Assembly: GCA_003224195.1 (NCBI GenBank)
Contig: QHYP01000020.1
Location: 1 to 22,655 of the forward strand
Length of the DNA stretch: 22,655 nucleotides
Source of the DNA: Acidobacteriota bacterium
GTDB taxonomy: Bacteria; Acidobacteriota; Terriglobia; Acidiferrales; UBA7541
Direction of reading: 5' to 3'
How positions within the stretch are numbered: position 1 is the first letter of the stretch; the number at the start of each line of letters is the position of its first letter. Below the pieces are notes generated by a model that worked only from the letters and a program-made list of their open reading frames with translations, did not search any database and was not told the origin of the DNA. This document shows positions 21,794-22,655 of this stretch, in pieces. Both the position numbers and the translations under genes were made by a program.

Positions 21794-22087
21794 TCACTCA
21801 CACCGACGTGCTGCCTTCCACTGGACAGGTTTACCCGGCCTGCTTGCAGACGGGTGACTCAGGTCCCCGCTTCCTTCGCACCGTTTCTCCCGTTCCACCA
21901 ACTCGTCCAAATCCCGAACGTCCACTTGGAACCGCTTGCCGAATCGGGTGTACGGAAGCTGGCCCTTCCAAATGAGTTCTCGGACGGACCACAACTTGCA
22001 GCCAAGATAGCGCGCGGCCTCGGGTAGAGTTAGCAGGCGTTGCGGGACGATCACAGCATCGTTCGTTGTTCCGTTCGTGCTATGCAT
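21794..22087 (-). CDS. Excisionase-like MerR-type helix-turn-helix protein
   Basis: This 97-residue protein has a helix-turn-helix in LTLPEAARYLGCKLWSVRELIWKG (about 19-42), followed by LPYTRFGKRFQVDVRDLDELVERE, the wing of excisionase-type domains. About 25 charged residues follow. GGGGAG precedes the ATG by 5 nt. It lies directly upstream of the integrase on the same strand, as expected for an xis-int pair, and probably directs excision or regulates int. A role as a general DNA-binding regulator of the element is the alternative. Confidence 0.85.
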   Translation of the reverse strand: MHSTNGTTNDAVIVPQRLLTLPEAARYLGCKLWSVRELIWKGQLPYTRFGKRFQVDVRDLDELVEREKRCEGSGDLSHPSASRPGKPVQWKAARRCE

Positions 22088-22387
22088 AAAGACTCCCCGT
22101 TCAATCCTCGCCCCTCAAGATCTGGTGAATCCGTTGCGGGATCTAGGGCGGTGAGACGAAGCAACGAACGCCATTCCCATTTTGCTGTCGCTGAGCTGGG
22201 TGCACTCTTCCCATGTATTTCGCCTGGGACTCTCGTCGCCTCAGACCTCTCGCGTCCATACCTTAGGCTTGGCGACATGGCCCCCGGCTTTCTGCGTCGG
22301 GAGCACCCGTGCTACGCGCCGACCGGATTCGTCCCGCAAATGTTCTCCCCACCGACCTTACAACCTGACCTCTATGGACGCATTTTC

Positions 22388-22404
22388 GAGGAGCGCCGCT
22401 CCTC
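22388..22404. repeat. 17-bp near-perfect palindrome GAGGAGCG-C-CGCTCCTC
   Basis: Two 8-nt arms are perfectly complementary around one base. As DNA it could be a protein-binding site; as RNA it gives a 7-bp stem with a 3-nt loop. No T-run follows. Confidence 0.5.
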
Positions 22405-22469
22405 TCACCTGTGGGTGACCTTCCATCTCATGGCGGTACGCTAAAGCCAGTGGATACAATCAGGTGAGG

Positions 22470-22497
22470 CCGTCCCACAGGACGGGGGACATTTTTT
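22470..22497 (+). terminator. Rho-independent-terminator-like hairpin plus T6
   Basis: Two alternative stems exist: CCGTCC/GGACGG (22470-22475 with 22480-22485) and GTCCC/GGGAC (22472-22476 with 22486-22490). The second is followed by A and six T (22492-22497). It would end plus-strand transcripts entering from the left, although no plus-strand gene is recognised there. Confidence 0.5.
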
Positions 22498-22498
22498 C

Positions 22499-22523
22499 GC
22501 TAGTCGCACAATTTCTGACTAGC
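22499..22523. repeat. Inverted repeat GCTAGTC / GACTAGC
   Basis: Perfect 7-nt arms (22499-22505 and 22517-22523) with an 11-nt spacer directly follow the T-run of the terminator-like hairpin. It could be a recombinase or regulator site, or part of a compound terminator. Confidence 0.4.
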
Positions 22524-22655
22524 TTTCGTACGCCGCGACTGCCGGGTGCCCTTCTCGTCCGTCCGTTTTGACGCTTCGCTGGGCCCCCAGTGACCTTGTC
22601 GCCGCCACCCTCCCTAATCGATGAGCAATCTCGTCTCGCGCCCACGTATTCGGCC

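Larger units (their letters stand above)
22088..22655. other. Hairpin-rich right end with no supported gene
   Basis: A plus-strand frame at 22040-22444 (134 codons) overlaps the excisionase gene antisense and shows no motif, and a minus-strand frame at 22051-22278 is no better. I call neither. The stretch should hold the xis-int promoter (minus strand) and contains three inverted repeats between 22388 and 22523, listed separately. Element cargo, if any, lies beyond the window. Confidence 0.45.

Noticed and set aside
22040..22444. 134-codon plus-strand frame at the right end
   Set aside because: Starts antisense within the excisionase gene, has no recognisable motif and has unusual composition; too weak to call.
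1..22655. CRISPR array or defence system
   Set aside because: No regularly spaced repeats and no Cas, restriction or toxin-antitoxin motifs were seen in the translations.

Overview
The window reads as chromosomal DNA of a Gram-negative bacterium: it encodes an outer-membrane porin, a periplasmic binding protein and GC-rich, Shine-Dalgarno-led genes. The styles of the HD-GYP protein, the PPDK and the integrase suggest a soil Acidobacteriota-like genome. That assignment is an inference from remembered similarity and was not tested.

Layout, left to right. (1) 1-376 holds no convincing gene. (2) 377-4408 is a signalling block: a PilZ protein and a receiver-less sigma-54 activator on the minus strand, divergent from a large membrane HD-GYP/GAF/GGDEF protein on the plus strand. 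(3) 4436-8581 is a tightly coupled Dpp/Opp-type ABC importer: two permeases, a binding protein and one ATPase, each pair overlapping by 4 nt. (4) 8951-11692 is pyruvate phosphate dikinase, preceded by a 369-nt leader with inverted repeats. (5) 11896-19927 is the most interesting part. A minus-strand operon encodes a FadR-type regulator, a gamma-delta fused ferredoxin subunit, an alpha subunit and a TPP-binding beta subunit of a 2-oxoacid:ferredoxin oxidoreductase. It continues into an oxalate/formate-type MFS carrier and a small two-helix membrane protein. An outer-membrane porin is transcribed divergently. (6) 20190-22655 is a tRNA-linked integration site: a broken integrase fragment, tRNA-Thr(CGT), a complete tyrosine integrase with an excisionase-like gene, and a hairpin-rich stretch to the window end.

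Central interpretation. The alpha subunit carries YPIRP where pyruvate:ferredoxin oxidoreductases carry YPITP, and an R-A-L-D-D-P-G-A-F loop. Both features match what I recall of Moorella oxalate oxidoreductase (OOR), with a constant offset of 10 residues. With the oxalate/formate-family carrier, the porin and the FadR-type regulator, the locus reads as a complete oxalate uptake and oxidation module: outer membrane, inner membrane, then oxalate to 2 CO2 plus reduced ferredoxin. The intergenic region between regulator and porin contains a 19-bp palindrome whose two arms are back-to-back TTGACA -35 boxes, so one bound protein could control both transcription units.
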